DNA of 54,340 nucleotides from Ureibacillus massiliensis 4400831 = CIP 108448 = CCUG 49529 (GCF_000772965.1 NZ_JPVQ01000025.1:1-54340); one strand, 5' to 3'. Positions 8,430-18,748 are shown, counted from the stretch's first letter. Numbers and translations are program-made. The notes: generated from the letters alone by a model not told the origin.

Positions 8430-10505
8430 ATGAATAATGAAAAAATTAATATTCTACTAGTCGATGATCATCCAGAGAATTTACTTACTTTAGAAGCAAT
8501 TCTTGAAAACGAAGAATACAATCTTATTAAGGCAAATTCAGGGGACGAGGCTTTAAAATATTTATTAAAAAATAATGTTGCTCTTATTTTATTAGATGTT
8601 CAAATGCCTGGTATTGATGGGTTTACGACAGCTAAAATTATTAAAGCGCGTGAAAAAACGAAGCATGTTCCTATTTTATTTATTACAGCAAATTATTTAG
8701 ATGCAGAACATGTTTTTATGGGCTATTCTGTCGGTGCAATCGATTATATTCTGAAGCCTTTTGATCCTATGATTCTAGCTTCAAAGGTAGAGAGATTTGT
8801 AGAAATTCATAAACTTAAGCAACAACTTGAACACCAATCAGAAACTTTATTACAAAAAAATAAAGTCATTGAACATATGGCTTATTACGATTCATTAACC
8901 GAGTTACCCAATCGAAGAAAATTTTATGATACTTTAGTAAATCAATTTTCAGATGCGAAAACTGGTCTTCAGCCTTTTGGTGTAATGTTGTTAAATTTAG
9001 ACCGATTTAAACAGATCAATGATACGTTAGGTCATATGATTGCTGATAATTTACTTCTCGAAGTATCAAAAAGAATATCCACTTCCGTTAGACAACATGA
9101 CTTTGTTGCTCGTGTGGGTGGTGATGAATTTTATTTTATATTACCCGATACGAATCGCGAAATTTCAGTCGAAGTTGCTGAAGAAATCCTAGATTCCTTT
9201 AAAGCACCTTTTATAATCGGACAATATGAATTTTATGTATCAGCAAGTATTGGGTTAGCTGTTTTTCCCTTTGACGGAGAAGATTCTACTACATTAATCA
9301 AAAAAGCTGATGCTGCCCTATACCGCGCAAAAGAACAAGGGCAAAATAAATATAATGTTTACCATTCTGGAATGAACATTCATTCTTATCGATCATTTCT
9401 TATCCAAAATGATTTAAGAAAAGCTATCGAGCGAGACGAATTTTATTTAGTATATCAACCAAGGGTGAATTTGCTGACTGGAGATGTTACAAGTGCTGAA
9501 GCTTTAATCAGATGGAACCATCCTGTTTGGGGTGCGATAAAACCCGAAGAATTTATACCCATTGCAGAAGAAACAGGATTAATCATCGATATTGATCAAT
9601 GGGTTTTCGAAAATGTTTGTAAGCAAATAAATCAATGGAAAGAAAATGAATTATCTCTTCAGAATATCAGAATCGCGATAAACTTATCTGCTCAGCATTT
9701 TATAGAAAAAGATTTCCTTGCAAACTTTATCAATATTTTTAATAAATACAAGATTGACTCAAACAACATTGAGTTTGAAATCACTGAGCTTGTAATCTTA
9801 AGAAATGAAGAAGCAGTCCAACAAACACTTCAGTCGATAAAAGAACTAGGAATTAAACTAAGTCTTGATGACTTTGGGACTGGCTATTCCTCATTGACCT
9901 ACTTAAGAAATTTCCCATTTGACTCTATCAAAATCGATAAATCATTTATCGATGATTTACCAATTAACCTCAATAATAGTAAAGAAATTATCGAATCCGT
10001 TATTTTTCTAGCAAATAAAATTAATATGAGTGTAATTGCTGAAGGCGTCGAAACAATTCAACAGCTAGATCATTTAAAAACGATTGGTTGTGAAGAAGTT
10101 CAAGGATATATTTTTAGCCCACCTGTTCAATCTGATCAATTTATTCAATATGTAAAAAGTAACGAACGACAAGTTATAACTAATCGTTTAAATGAATCTT
10201 CCGTTATAGTAATGTTTGAAAGTACTGAAAGAATTACAAAAAAAGAAGATCAATTGAATAGTGATGTCATTCAATTAGCTATTCAACAATTAAAAAATAG
10301 TTATTCGTTATCTAATAGAGAACAGGATGTCTTCCGATTAATTGTTGAAGGATTAAGTAATAAAGAGATTTCAGAACGGTTATTTATAAGTGAACATACA
10401 GTTAAAAATCACATTACAAATATTCTTCATAAATTTGGCGTATCAGACAGAGTACAAGTTATATCAAAAGTATATGAAGCTTGTATAAAAGTTGAAAAAA
10501 TATAG
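8430..10505 (+). CDS. Response regulator REC-GGDEF-EAL-LuxR
   Basis: A 691-aa protein. Domains in order: receiver (about 5-125, phospho-acceptor Asp56 in LLDVQMPG, Lys in ILKPFDP); GGDEF (about 150-315, active site 230-234, I-site RQHD five residues before it); EAL (about 335-575, EAL at 357-359, DDFGTGYSS from 480, AEGVET, QGYIFSPP); and a C-terminal LuxR/GerE helix-turn-helix (about 627-685, LSNREQDVFRLIVEGLSNKE and SEHTVKNHI). Every catalytic signature is intact. A DNA-binding LuxR head on a composite c-di-GMP enzyme is unusual. The start is ATG 8430 (GGATGGAG 9 nt upstream) rather than ATG 8415. It is the first gene of an operon with the hybrid kinase, 33 nt before the kinase start, so that kinase is the likely partner. 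Confidence 0.9.
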   Translation: MNNEKINILLVDDHPENLLTLEAILENEEYNLIKANSGDEALKYLLKNNVALILLDVQMPGIDGFTTAKIIKAREKTKHVPILFITANYLDAEHVFMGYSVGAIDYILKPFDPMILASKVERFVEIHKLKQQLEHQSETLLQKNKVIEHMAYYDSLTELPNRRKFYDTLVNQFSDAKTGLQPFGVMLLNLDRFKQINDTLGHMIADNLLLEVSKRISTSVRQHDFVARVGGDEFYFILPDTNREISVEVAEEILDSFKAPFIIGQYEFYVSASIGLAVFPFDGEDSTTLIKKADAALYRAKEQGQNKYNVYHSGMNIHSYRSFLIQNDLRKAIERDEFYLVYQPRVNLLTGDVTSAEALIRWNHPVWGAIKPEEFIPIAEETGLIIDIDQWVFENVCKQINQWKENELSLQNIRIAINLSAQHFIEKDFLANFINIFNKYKIDSNNIEFEITELVILRNEEAVQQTLQSIKELGIKLSLDDFGTGYSSLTYLRNFPFDSIKIDKSFIDDLPINLNNSKEIIESVIFLANKINMSVIAEGVETIQQLDHLKTIGCEEVQGYIFSPPVQSDQFIQYVKSNERQVITNRLNESSVIVMFESTERITKKEDQLNSDVIQLAIQQLKNSYSLSNREQDVFRLIVEGLSNKEISERLFISEHTVKNHITNILHKFGVSDRVQVISKVYEACIKVEKI

Positions 10506-10538
10506 ACATTTTCATATAAAAATTGAGGTGTGTAGCAC

Positions 10539-13500
10539 TTGAAGATAAAATCACAACTACTAATGGGATTATGCTTTATCCCGTTAGTATTAATTTTTCT
10601 AGTAGTATCGAGCGTTTCACAGCATAACCATTTAAATACTGTAAGCAATGAGGTTGAATCAAAATTTAATAAATCCGTTCTCGCAAGTCAAATCAGAGCA
10701 GATGTAAAAGATGCAGGCATACATCTTCGGAACATGGTAATGTCTAACAACGAAGAAACTGTAAATTATGAAATGCAACAAACACAAATCGAATTGGAAA
10801 ATATCGAACAGAATATTAGGGAATTAGAATTAGCAGCGTCATCCGAACAGGAGCTCGAAATGATCGATTCATTAAAAGCGGTTAATGCTGATTTCAAAAT
10901 TTATTCAGAGGAAGTTATCTCTTTCATTCAAGAAGGAAACAAAGATGAAGCGATTTTATCAATAGAAGAAAATTCAAATGATACACAAACTAGATTTTCT
11001 GAAACGATTGCTGAAATTACTGCGGCATTAGATTCAAACTTAAGCACATCGATGATGGATTCCATCCGTTCATTTGAAAATGGTCTTTTGTACACTTCCA
11101 TCCTAATTGGAGTTGGTATCCTTATTATTATCATACCAATTGGCAATACAATTATTAAAGCTGGTAGAAGAATCGGTATGATTTCACAATTGATGAGTGA
11201 TATTGCTAATGGAAAAAAAGAGTTAGATACACCTGTTCCAGTGTTGAAAAATGATGAAATTGACCAGGTTGCGATTTCTTTTAATAAAATGACGTCAACA
11301 TTAGTGGAACAAATTACAAAAGAACAAGATATGACATGGACGAAAACAAATATTACTGATATTACTACTAGTATTAGTGGTGCATATGAAATTGAAGCGT
11401 TAGGTCAAACGCTACTTTCAAAATTAGTTCCATTAGTTGAATCAAGTCATGCTGTGTTTTATGTAAAAGATATTAATGATCCTGATCAGAATTACAAGCT
11501 CATTTCAACTTATGCATATAAAGAAAGAAAGCATATATTGTCAACTATTAAACCAGGGGAAGGAATCATTGGACAAGCTATATTTGAAAAAACTCCAATA
11601 ATCTTAACTAATGTACCTAGAGATTATATTCAAATATCTTCGGGCCTAGGTGAAGCAGCCCCGACAAATATTTATGTTATCCCAATTGTATTTGAAAATG
11701 AGGTAAAGGCTATAATTGAACTTGCTTCCTTTAATACATTTACAGAAGTACAACAAAACTTCCTTGAAGAACTGATGAAAAATATAGGCATAGTTTTAGA
11801 TAGTGTTATAAGTAGGATTCAACTAGCGAAATTGCTTGAAGAGTCTCAAATGCTCATGGAAGAAGTTCAAGCTCAATCTGAAGAGCTTCAAAATCAACAA
11901 GAAGAGTTAAAAGCAACAAACGAAGAGTTAGAGGCACAAACGCTTGCACTTCGTAAATCTGAAGAACAATTACAAAGACAACAAGAGGAATTAGAAGAGA
12001 CAAATACAGAATTAGAAGAGAAAGCGAATCGACTTGAAGAGCAAAATATTAAATTTGAAGAAACAAATCGATTAGTTGAAAATGCAAGAGCCGAGCTCGA
12101 AGTAAAAGCAGAGCAGCTGGCCTTAAGTTCAAAATATAAATCCGAATTCCTCGCAAACATGTCTCATGAATTACGAACACCTTTAAATAGTTTAATCATA
12201 TTATCAAAGCTTTTAGCTGATAATCCAAATGGTAATCTTTCTGAAAAACAAATAGAATACTCAAAAACAATTTATTCTTCTGGAAATGATTTACTCAAGT
12301 TAATTAACAATATTTTAGACCTAGCAAAAATTGAATCTGGAAAAACTGAAATATTACCTTATGAAGTAAAGATTGTAAGTATTGTTGAATTCGTTGAAAG
12401 TAATTTCAAGCCGATAGCAGAAACTAAAAACTTAAAATTCAATGTAGTCGTAGATGAAAATACGCCAAATACCATATTTAATGATGGTGATCGTATTCAA
12501 CAGGTTCTAAATAATCTACTATCTAATGCTTTTAAATTCACAACACAAGGGGAAGTTCTATTAGCTATCTCGTATAAAAACTATAACGATAAAAAGGCTT
12601 TTGCATTTACCGTTTTGGATACGGGTATAGGAATTGCTAAAGATAAACAACAAATTATTTTTGAAGCATTCCAACAAGAAGATGGTACAACGAGTAGAAA
12701 ATTTGGTGGTACAGGATTAGGTTTATCTATTTCAAGAGAGCTCGCATCTTTATTAGGTGGCGAAATCATCGTAGAAAGTGAAGAAGATAAGGGAAGTAAG
12801 TTTACTTTCTATGTTGGTAATTACGAAAGTGTAATTAAAAATGAAGATGAGGTTTATAATGAAGCAGCGGTAACTATGTTAGAAGAAAGTCCGAAAAAAC
12901 AAGACGTGGAACCAAAGGCTAAGTCAAATAAGAGAAATAAACTAGAATTAACTCACATGCAAAAAAATAAAGACCATCAACAAATAAAAAGACTTTTAAT
13001 TGTCGATGATGATCAAAACCAACGAAATAGTTTAATGGAACTAATCGGTGAAATGGACTTCGTTATAAAGGCAGTACCATCTGGAGCAAAAGCAATTGAA
13101 CTTCTAAAAGTGAATGATTTCGACTGTATTATTTTAGATTTAGGTTTATCAGACACAAGCGGATTTGAATTGCTTGATAAAATAAAAGAATTAGATGAAT
13201 TTGACCAAATAAAAATATTTGTATATACAGGTAGAGATTTAACAAGCAAAGAAGAAATGCACTTAAGTAAATATACGCATACGATTATTATTAAAAATGA
13301 GTATTCACCAGAACGTCTTAAAGCTGAATTACAGTTCTATTTAAACGAATTGGAGCATTCGAATGAAACCGCTAATTCGCAAATTGAGCCATCTAATCTA
13401 TATGAAATGCATCTTAAAGGCAAGAAAATATTGTTAGTAGATGATGATGTTCGAAATGTATTTTCTTTGACAAGTGTTTTAGAAACAACAGGCTGTGATG

Positions 13501-13784
13501 TTATTTTTGCTGAAAATGGTACAGATGGTATTAAAATGCTAGATGAAAATAATGATATCGACTTGGTGTTGATGGATATTATGATGCCAGAAATGGATGG
13601 ATACGAAGCAATAAAAAGAATCAGAGAAAAATCAAAATTTAAGGATTTGCCAATTATTGCATTAACGGCAAAAGCGATGAAAGAGGATCGAGATAAATGC
13701 CTATCAATTGGAGCATCAGACTACATTGCTAAACCCGTTGAACCAGATCAACTCATTTCATTAATCAAAGTATGGCTATATTAA
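10539..13784 (+). CDS. Membrane hybrid histidine kinase with two receivers
   Basis: A 1081-aa sensor. It has TM1 about 8-27, an extracytoplasmic four-helix-type sensor about 28-180, TM2 about 185-206, HAMP about 208-260 and GAF about 275-425. A long Glu/Gln-rich coiled coil (about 430-535) precedes HisKA with His543 in SHELRTPLNS, then HATPase_c with NLLSNAFKFT, DTGIGIA and GGTGLGLS. Two C-terminal receivers follow, with Asp867 (ILDLGLSD) and Asp1013 (LMDIMMPEMDG). It starts at TTG 10539 with GAGGTG 8 nt upstream; no better start is in frame. It sits between the REC-GGDEF-EAL-LuxR gene and a CheR-like methyltransferase gene in one operon. Phosphate probably passes through its receivers to the neighbouring regulator; the route is inferred. 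Confidence 0.9.
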   Translation: MKIKSQLLMGLCFIPLVLIFLVVSSVSQHNHLNTVSNEVESKFNKSVLASQIRADVKDAGIHLRNMVMSNNEETVNYEMQQTQIELENIEQNIRELELAASSEQELEMIDSLKAVNADFKIYSEEVISFIQEGNKDEAILSIEENSNDTQTRFSETIAEITAALDSNLSTSMMDSIRSFENGLLYTSILIGVGILIIIIPIGNTIIKAGRRIGMISQLMSDIANGKKELDTPVPVLKNDEIDQVAISFNKMTSTLVEQITKEQDMTWTKTNITDITTSISGAYEIEALGQTLLSKLVPLVESSHAVFYVKDINDPDQNYKLISTYAYKERKHILSTIKPGEGIIGQAIFEKTPIILTNVPRDYIQISSGLGEAAPTNIYVIPIVFENEVKAIIELASFNTFTEVQQNFLEELMKNIGIVLDSVISRIQLAKLLEESQMLMEEVQAQSEELQNQQEELKATNEELEAQTLALRKSEEQLQRQQEELEETNTELEEKANRLEEQNIKFEETNRLVENARAELEVKAEQLALSSKYKSEFLANMSHELRTPLNSLIILSKLLADNPNGNLSEKQIEYSKTIYSSGNDLLKLINNILDLAKIESGKTEILPYEVKIVSIVEFVESNFKPIAETKNLKFNVVVDENTPNTIFNDGDRIQQVLNNLLSNAFKFTTQGEVLLAISYKNYNDKKAFAFTVLDTGIGIAKDKQQIIFEAFQQEDGTTSRKFGGTGLGLSISRELASLLGGEIIVESEEDKGSKFTFYVGNYESVIKNEDEVYNEAAVTMLEESPKKQDVEPKAKSNKRNKLELTHMQKNKDHQQIKRLLIVDDDQNQRNSLMELIGEMDFVIKAVPSGAKAIELLKVNDFDCIILDLGLSDTSGFELLDKIKELDEFDQIKIFVYTGRDLTSKEEMHLSKYTHTIIIKNEYSPERLKAELQFYLNELEHSNETANSQIEPSNLYEMHLKGKKILLVDDDVRNVFSLTSVLETTGCDVIFAENGTDGIKMLDENNDIDLVLMDIMMPEMDGYEAIKRIREKSKFKDLPIIALTAKAMKEDRDKCLSIGASDYIAKPVEPDQLISLIKVWLY

Positions 13785-13808
13785 TAGTAAAAGGATTGAA
13801 AAATTCAG

Positions 13809-14663
13809 ATGATATTTAATGAATTTTTATCACATCACAAGCCTCATGAAGAATTAGAAGAACTTGAGATTAAATTATTACTAAACGGCGTATATGAATG
13901 GTGTGGATATGACTTTAGAGATTATGCCTATCCATCTTTAAGAAGACGTATATTGCATCGAGTATATTCTGAAAAATTATCAACCATTACAGAATTATTA
14001 AATAAATTATTACACGATAATGCATGTTTACATCGTTTAATTGATGATTTATCGATTAATGTAACGGAAATGTTTCGGGATCCATCATTTTGGAAGGAAT
14101 TCCGTGAGAATGTCATCCCTTTTCTACAAACATTTCCTTCGATTCGTATATGGCATGCCGGTTGTGCAACAGGTGAAGAAGTATATTCAATGGCTATTCT
14201 CCTAAAAGAAGAAGGTCTTTATGAAAAAACAAAAATTTATGCAACTGATATCAACCAGGAAGTATTGCAAACTGCTAAAAGAGGTTATTACCCTCTTGAA
14301 CATATGAAAAAATATACTCAAAATTATCTACAATCAGGTGGCAATAGGGCATTCTCAGATTATTATAAGGTAACGGATACAGGGGTTAAATTTAACTCTA
14401 ATTTAATGAAAAATGTCGTGTTCGCTCAGCATAACCTAGTATCCGATCGATCCTTTAACGAATTCCAGGTCATATTATGTCGAAATGTGATGATATATTT
14501 TAATAAAACCTTACAAAAAAATGTACATCAGCTTTTTTACGAAAGTCTTTCTAAATTCGGATTCCTCGGTTTAGGAGATAAAGAAACAATGCATTTTACT
14601 GATTTTGATAAATATTATGAGCAAGTAAGCACAAAACAAAAATTATATCAAAAAACGACATAG
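13809..14663 (+). CDS. CheR-like protein-glutamate O-methyltransferase
   Basis: A 284-aa protein with the CheR N-terminal helical domain (residues 1-90, YPSLRRRI) and the SAM-dependent methyltransferase domain. The latter has HAGCATGEEVYS around 116-127 (SAM binding), IYATDIN and CRNVMIYF. It transfers methyl groups from SAM to glutamates of receptor-type coiled coils in the family. It is 24 nt downstream of the hybrid kinase gene. No cheB, cheA or cheW is in the window, so it may modify the kinase's long coiled coil or another partner rather than serve chemotaxis. Terminator directly follows. Confidence 0.85.
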   Translation: MIFNEFLSHHKPHEELEELEIKLLLNGVYEWCGYDFRDYAYPSLRRRILHRVYSEKLSTITELLNKLLHDNACLHRLIDDLSINVTEMFRDPSFWKEFRENVIPFLQTFPSIRIWHAGCATGEEVYSMAILLKEEGLYEKTKIYATDINQEVLQTAKRGYYPLEHMKKYTQNYLQSGGNRAFSDYYKVTDTGVKFNSNLMKNVVFAQHNLVSDRSFNEFQVILCRNVMIYFNKTLQKNVHQLFYESLSKFGFLGLGDKETMHFTDFDKYYEQVSTKQKLYQKTT

Positions 14664-14666
14664 GAA

Positions 14667-14709
14667 AACCTTTCAAAAGAGAACATTATCTCTTTTGAAA
14701 GGTTTTTTT
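14667..14709 (+). terminator. Rho-independent terminator of the signalling operon
   Basis: Perfect 16-bp stem AACCTTTCAAAAGAGA / TCTCTTTTGAAAGGTT with a 6-nt loop and a T run. Confidence 0.95.
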
Positions 14710-14821
14710 CATCTAGAATTATCGTCTTAAAGTAAAAAATAGGCTGATGTTAAGGATGGGGAGTATAGATAAATCATTCCTAGTTAATTCTAATATCAAG
14801 ATAGATTTGGGGTGATTGTCA

Positions 14822-16399
14822 ATGTTTGATTTTTTTAAAAATAAGAAGAAAATACAACCTTCAATTATACAAAATAAAAGCTCTAAAGAAACACTTCCAA
14901 CGAAATCAGCAACAGCTAACACAAGTGAAAATAAACCGACATCACCATCTAATAATCAATCAGTCGATACCCAAGTTAAAACAGGAATGTCTAAAGATGA
15001 TTTCATAAAAACGATAAAAGAAAAGACAAATACACCATCAGATTTAATCATTAAATTCGTAACAACTAACATAACGATCGTTTATGTAGACTTTCTAATC
15101 GATAGCCAAACGTTAAATGGGCAAATTATTGCAGAGTTAAAAACGGCAACGGTACAGGATGCTAATGATATCAAGGATATTTTACCTATATCAGAAGTCA
15201 ATGTTTTAGATAATATCGATGATTGTATAAATGAAATGTTAATTGGGGCAGCATTAATTCACCTTGATGGAACGAACGAAATTGTTGTTGCAAAAATCTC
15301 TTCATATCAAACAAGAGGATTATCTACTCCTGAAAATGAATCTCAAGTAATCGGTTCTCAAGTTGGTTTTAATGAAAGTTTAGCAACAAATGTTTCTTTG
15401 GTAAGAAGGTTTATAACAAATCCAAAACTTTGTAATGAAAAATATACATTAGGAAAAGAAACGCAGACATCTTTATCTATGCTCTACATAAAAGGAATTG
15501 CATCTGATGAGCAAGTAAATACTGTTCGACAAAGAATTACGGATTTAGAAATTGATGATTTAATTGATAGTGCAGTTTTAGCAGAACTAATCGATGATAG
15601 CTCGAAATCGATTTTTCCTCAAATACTATTGACAGAACGTCCAGATCGTTTCTGTGATGGGTTACTTAGAGGGAAAATTGGCATCGTAGTGAACGGAAGT
15701 TCTATGGCCATCATATGTCCCTACACATTCATTGAATTTTTTCAAAGTCGAGAGGATCAAAACTTACGATGGCCTATCGCAACTTTTTCTCGTTTACTAA
15801 GATTTTTCGCCATTATGCTTTCAATCTTTTTAACACCTATTTATATTGCTTCGTTAACATTTCATTATGAAATCATTCCACAGCCTCTATTAGTCCCATT
15901 GAGTGAATCCCGGGCAATTGTACCGTTTCCTCCAATCATTGAGGCCCTAATATTAGAAATTATTATTGAGTTACTTCGTGAAGCCGGAGCACGATTACCA
16001 ACAAAAGTTGGACAAACAATAGGTATCGTTGGCGGTATTGTAATTGGGACAGCTGCCGTCCAAGCAGGTATTACTAGTAATATTTTAATCATTATCATTG
16101 CACTTTGCGCTTTAGCTTCTTTTACTACTCCAAATTATATGATGGGAAATGTAATTCGTATTTTAAGATTTCCAATTATGCTGTTAGCAGGTATGTGGGG
16201 CTTTTATGGTATCATGATTGCCTTTTGTTTTTTAGCAATTCACTTATTAAGATTAACAAGCTTGGGTGCGCCCTATATGTCACCATTCTACCCACTACGG
16301 GTGAAGGATTTGACAGATAGTTTAGTACGTTTCCCAATACCTTTTATCAATAAAAGAGCTATCAATAGTCAGGATCAATCAAATATGAAGAAAAACTAA
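14822..16399 (+). CDS. gerXA: Spore germination receptor subunit A (GerA family)
   Basis: A 525-aa GerA/GerKA-type protein. A basic, Thr/Ser-rich N-terminal tail (1-60) precedes a large soluble domain (about 65-310) and five or six membrane segments in the C-terminal third. It ends in the family signature PYMSPFYPLRVKDLTDSL. With the B and C subunits it forms an inner-membrane nutrient receptor of the spore. Start ATG 14822 has GGGGTG 7 nt upstream; TTG 14816 would be too close. First gene of a gerXA-XB-XC operon. The paralog type (A, B or K) cannot be told by eye. Confidence 0.9.
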   Translation: MFDFFKNKKKIQPSIIQNKSSKETLPTKSATANTSENKPTSPSNNQSVDTQVKTGMSKDDFIKTIKEKTNTPSDLIIKFVTTNITIVYVDFLIDSQTLNGQIIAELKTATVQDANDIKDILPISEVNVLDNIDDCINEMLIGAALIHLDGTNEIVVAKISSYQTRGLSTPENESQVIGSQVGFNESLATNVSLVRRFITNPKLCNEKYTLGKETQTSLSMLYIKGIASDEQVNTVRQRITDLEIDDLIDSAVLAELIDDSSKSIFPQILLTERPDRFCDGLLRGKIGIVVNGSSMAIICPYTFIEFFQSREDQNLRWPIATFSRLLRFFAIMLSIFLTPIYIASLTFHYEIIPQPLLVPLSESRAIVPFPPIIEALILEIIIELLREAGARLPTKVGQTIGIVGGIVIGTAAVQAGITSNILIIIIALCALASFTTPNYMMGNVIRILRFPIMLLAGMWGFYGIMIAFCFLAIHLLRLTSLGAPYMSPFYPLRVKDLTDSLVRFPIPFINKRAINSQDQSNMKKN

Positions 16400-16427
16400 T
16401 AATAAATTAAAAGAGAAGGTGGTTGGT

Positions 16428-17543
16428 TTGAGTAAAACTATAGATGCAAAGCAAAATCAAACGATTAATGCTTTTCTTCTCTTTTATATTATTATTGCCT
16501 GTCAAGTTGGGGTGGGGATTCACGGGTTTCAAAGAGTAATCTATAAGGAAGCAAAGCAAGACGCATGGATTTCAGTTATTCTTATTTTTCTATTTGCACA
16601 TCTTATAATCTTTGTCATGATAAAGACTTTAGAAATTTATCAAAATCTTGATCTTTATGAGATTCATCAACAAGTTTACGGAAAAATTATAGGGAATTTC
16701 TTCAACTTTATTTATTTACTATATTGTACATTTGCTTTCTTTACTGTATCAAAAAATTATATTGAAGTAATAAACACTTGGGTTTTTCCGTATTTAAATT
16801 CTTTTTTATTAACGATTTCATTATTACTCATTGTTATTTATGCATTTACAGGAGGCTTTCGAGTAATCGTTGGAATTTGCGTCATTAGTTTCTTTTTTAT
16901 ATGGTGGATTCCGCCGATACTATTTTTTCCACTCACTTATTCAAATATAAATTACCTATTGCCAATATTTGAAGACTTTACATCGATATTAAAAGGTTCT
17001 TACGCGATGTCATTTACAATTGTAGGATTCGAGATATTAAATATTGTTTATCCTTTTGTAAAGGATAATGAAAGAAAAAAGGTAAATAAATTCAGTCAAC
17101 TCGCATTGTTAACCACTTTAGGGTTATATCTATTGCTTATGTTAGTCGCATTAACTTACTTTAGTGGCGAACAACTATCAAGAACTGTTTGGGCCACTTT
17201 AACCATGTTTAGTATCATTAAATTACCCTTTGTTGAGAGGGTGGAGATTATAACAATTTGTTTATGGTTAATCATTATTTTACCAAACCTTTGTTTATAC
17301 ATGTGGGCCGCTTATCGAGGCACCTTTCACATTTTTAAAGCTAATCCTAGATGGTTCTATGTTATTTTTTCAATTATTATTGTAATTTGTACTTCTCTCG
17401 TTAATACACGAACACAAATCAATCATATAAATAATATTTTCGGAAATATATCCTTTTATATCGTATTTATTTACCCATTAATTTTATTCATTTTCACATT
17501 GATAAGTAAAAAATTCCGTAAGCATCGGGTGAATCAAAAATGA
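16428..17543 (+). CDS. gerXB: Spore germination receptor subunit B (GerAB-type permease)
   Basis: A 371-aa integral membrane protein with about ten helices, of the amino acid-polyamine-organocation fold used by GerAB/GerKB subunits. Typical features are the N-terminal VGVGIHGFQR and the C-terminal run of helices ending in a basic tail (KKFRKHRVNQK). It is the likely germinant-binding subunit. Two starts are possible: GTG 16419 and TTG 16428. TTG is preferred because AAGGTGG lies 5-6 nt before it. It overlaps gerXC by 4 nt (ATGA). Confidence 0.9.
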   Translation: MSKTIDAKQNQTINAFLLFYIIIACQVGVGIHGFQRVIYKEAKQDAWISVILIFLFAHLIIFVMIKTLEIYQNLDLYEIHQQVYGKIIGNFFNFIYLLYCTFAFFTVSKNYIEVINTWVFPYLNSFLLTISLLLIVIYAFTGGFRVIVGICVISFFFIWWIPPILFFPLTYSNINYLLPIFEDFTSILKGSYAMSFTIVGFEILNIVYPFVKDNERKKVNKFSQLALLTTLGLYLLLMLVALTYFSGEQLSRTVWATLTMFSIIKLPFVERVEIITICLWLIIILPNLCLYMWAAYRGTFHIFKANPRWFYVIFSIIIVICTSLVNTRTQINHINNIFGNISFYIVFIYPLILFIFTLISKKFRKHRVNQK

Positions 17544-18652
17544 AAAAAACATTATTTTATGCCATGTCCATTACACTACTTTTATTTACTGTTGGATGTG
17601 CAGAACAAAAAATTTTAGAGAGGATAAGTTTAGCAATATTAATCGGCTATGATTTGGAAAATGATAATGAGGTAACTGCAACTACTGCAATAAGAACAGT
17701 AAATCAGGATTATGAAAGTGTTGTATTAACAAAATCTGAAACGGCGGCAACAAGTAAAGGAACAAGGGTAAAAGTGAACCTCAATACTTCAAAACAAGTA
17801 ATGGCTGGACAATTACGTGTTGTTCTTTTAAGTAAAGATCTTGCAGAGGCTGGATTGAATGATACACTTCATACAATCATGATGAATTCTGAAATGAGTA
17901 GTAGTGTGTATTTAGCTGTTGTTGATGGTGATGCAAAATCGTTAATTACTGCACCCTATGAAAATGTTTCCGATGTGGGACAACATGTTTTTAATTTACT
18001 TGACCATAATATAGAACAAGAATTAACAGTTTCATCTACTGGACATGAAGTGTTAAGAGATCATTACTCTTCCTTTAAAAATATGGTATTACCTTTGATA
18101 AAACTTGAAGGGAAAGACGAGATTCAAATTTCAGGTATCGCATTGTTTGATAATACAAAAATGGTTGGACAATTAAATGATGGCGATAATGTGTTTTACG
18201 TTCAAATGCTCCGCAAAAAATTTGAATATGGAACATTACAACTAGAAATACCAGGGGATGCCTTTGATGTTAAGAGTAATATACAAATTGCTATTGATTC
18301 CATTAAATCGAACCGTACAATCAAAGTTACAAACCCTGATACACCAGAATTTGATATTCAGTTAAAAGTGAAATGTAGATTATTAGAATTAAGTGAAGAT
18401 CTTTCTATTGGAGACGCAATGGTATTAAAAAAAATAGAAGAAGAAATGAGTAAAAAAATGAAAAGCGAGCTAGAGCGTATTTTAAAATTTACACAAGATC
18501 TTAAGGCCGATATTTTTGGATTTGGCGAAATTTATCATGGTTCTGTAAGGGATCCTGAACTCGATGGAGAAAAATGGGCGGAACTTTTTCCAAAATCAAA
18601 AATGAATATAGATGTAGATGTACAAATCATAAGAAATGGTGTATTCGAATAA
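17540..18652 (+). CDS. gerXC: Spore germination receptor subunit C (GerAC-type lipoprotein)
   Basis: A 370-aa lipoprotein. Signal peptide MKKTLFYAMSITLLLFTVGC with lipobox TVGC (Cys20), then the GerAC signature near ILERISLAILIGYD and a C-terminal WAELFPKSKMNIDVDVQI. It is anchored on the outer face of the spore inner membrane and needed for receptor function. The start codon overlaps the gerXB stop, indicating translational coupling. Confidence 0.9.
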   Translation: MKKTLFYAMSITLLLFTVGCAEQKILERISLAILIGYDLENDNEVTATTAIRTVNQDYESVVLTKSETAATSKGTRVKVNLNTSKQVMAGQLRVVLLSKDLAEAGLNDTLHTIMMNSEMSSSVYLAVVDGDAKSLITAPYENVSDVGQHVFNLLDHNIEQELTVSSTGHEVLRDHYSSFKNMVLPLIKLEGKDEIQISGIALFDNTKMVGQLNDGDNVFYVQMLRKKFEYGTLQLEIPGDAFDVKSNIQIAIDSIKSNRTIKVTNPDTPEFDIQLKVKCRLLELSEDLSIGDAMVLKKIEEEMSKKMKSELERILKFTQDLKADIFGFGEIYHGSVRDPELDGEKWAELFPKSKMNIDVDVQIIRNGVFE

Positions 18653-18708
18653 TAAAGATGCAACGTTAATATTTTTCATATCATAATTTCTAAATTTTAA
18701 GGGAAATT

Positions 18709-18748
18709 AAAAGTACCATCTTTTTTATAAAAAAGGAATGATACTTTT
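18709..18748 (+). terminator. Hairpin after gerXC overlapping the start region of the next gene
   Basis: Arms AAAAGTACCATC-T6 and A6-GGAATGATACTTTT form a long, slightly imperfect hairpin. It could end the germination operon. It also covers the AAGGA ribosome site and TTG start of the VanW gene, so it may instead control that gene's translation. Confidence 0.5.
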
